Source: Sandaracinobacteroides sayramensis (GTDB taxonomy: Bacteria; Pseudomonadota; Alphaproteobacteria; Sphingomonadales; Sphingomonadaceae). From it: a stretch of 64,000 bases of DNA. Below the pieces are notes generated by a model. The model was not told the origin of the DNA. It made no database searches and saw only the letters and a program-made list of their open reading frames with translations. The stretch lies in the NCBI RefSeq assembly GCF_022014495.1, contig NZ_JAKLSQ010000013.1:62001-126000 (forward strand). Reading direction: 5' to 3'. Shown in pieces: positions 62,045-64,000 of this stretch (position 1 is its first letter; each line of letters begins with the position of its first letter). The translations under genes were made by a program, and so were the position numbers.

Positions 62045-64000
<1,956 letters not shown>

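Overview
The window is gene-dense, GC-rich chromosomal DNA that reads as a sphingomonad-type alphaproteobacterium. Two exported proteins end in the PEPxxWA-CTERM tail typical of Sphingomonadales (33538-34158 and 44485-45213). The ornithine decarboxylase has a structured leader of the kind known upstream of alphaproteobacterial speF genes. PutA lacks the N-terminal DNA-binding domain, and a dapF-mtaB-ftsY-yciB operon is present. No rRNA, tRNA, phage, insertion sequence or CRISPR array was found. The window cuts a NUDIX gene at the left edge and sucA at the right edge.

Layout: 1-2.8 kb has NUDIX hydrolase, CCA-adding enzyme and a luciferase-like monooxygenase. 2.7-4.8 kb (minus) has an Lrp/AsnC regulator, an FMN 2-hydroxy-acid oxidase and a 106-aa hypothetical protein. 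5.2-9.9 kb (minus) is a four-gene MacA/MacB/OprM-type tripartite efflux operon. 10-11.6 kb is a vitamin B6 pair (PdxY, YggS). 11.6-15.8 kb is a PutR-like regulator divergent from putA. 15.9-20.2 kb has pirin, free-Met-sulfoxide reductase, an ALDH7-type dehydrogenase, a GGCT-fold protein and bestrophin. 20.3-25 kb has glutamate dehydrogenase, a DsbA-like protein, a candidate small RNA, LysR and TrxB. 25.1-30.1 kb has Lrp, pseudouridine synthase, RsmD, UvrD-type helicase and a DUF1345 protein. 30.2-33.5 kb has a perfect parS-like palindrome, a DEAD-box helicase and a BaiN-type flavoprotein.

33.5-38 kb has a PEPxxWA-CTERM protein divergent from a membrane-anchored winged-helix/TPR regulator, then a PQQ alcohol dehydrogenase lipoprotein. 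38.2-44.4 kb has an MFS transporter, CysK, a metallophosphoesterase, an aldehyde dehydrogenase and an exported M17 aminopeptidase. 44.5-48.8 kb has the second PEPxxWA-CTERM protein and the dapF-mtaB-ftsY-yciB operon. 48.9-51.7 kb has an acyl carrier protein, then a polyamine module (structured leader, ornithine decarboxylase, deoxyhypusine-synthase-like enzyme). 51.8-59.3 kb has a DMT transporter, an RNA m5U methyltransferase, DUF4401, SppA, an amino-acid permease and a TRIC-type channel. 59.3-64 kb (minus) is sucA-sucB-lpdA, the 2-oxoglutarate dehydrogenase complex.

The less ordinary items are non-coding or small. They are a promoter-to-terminator sRNA candidate with C-rich loops (about 22868-23012, minus), the isolated parS-like site (30167-30182), the Shine-Dalgarno-sequestering leader before the decarboxylase (49299-49396), five copies of a dispersed palindromic repeat, and two unrecognised small genes with good ribosome binding sites. 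All functional calls rest on reading motifs by eye; no database search was run.
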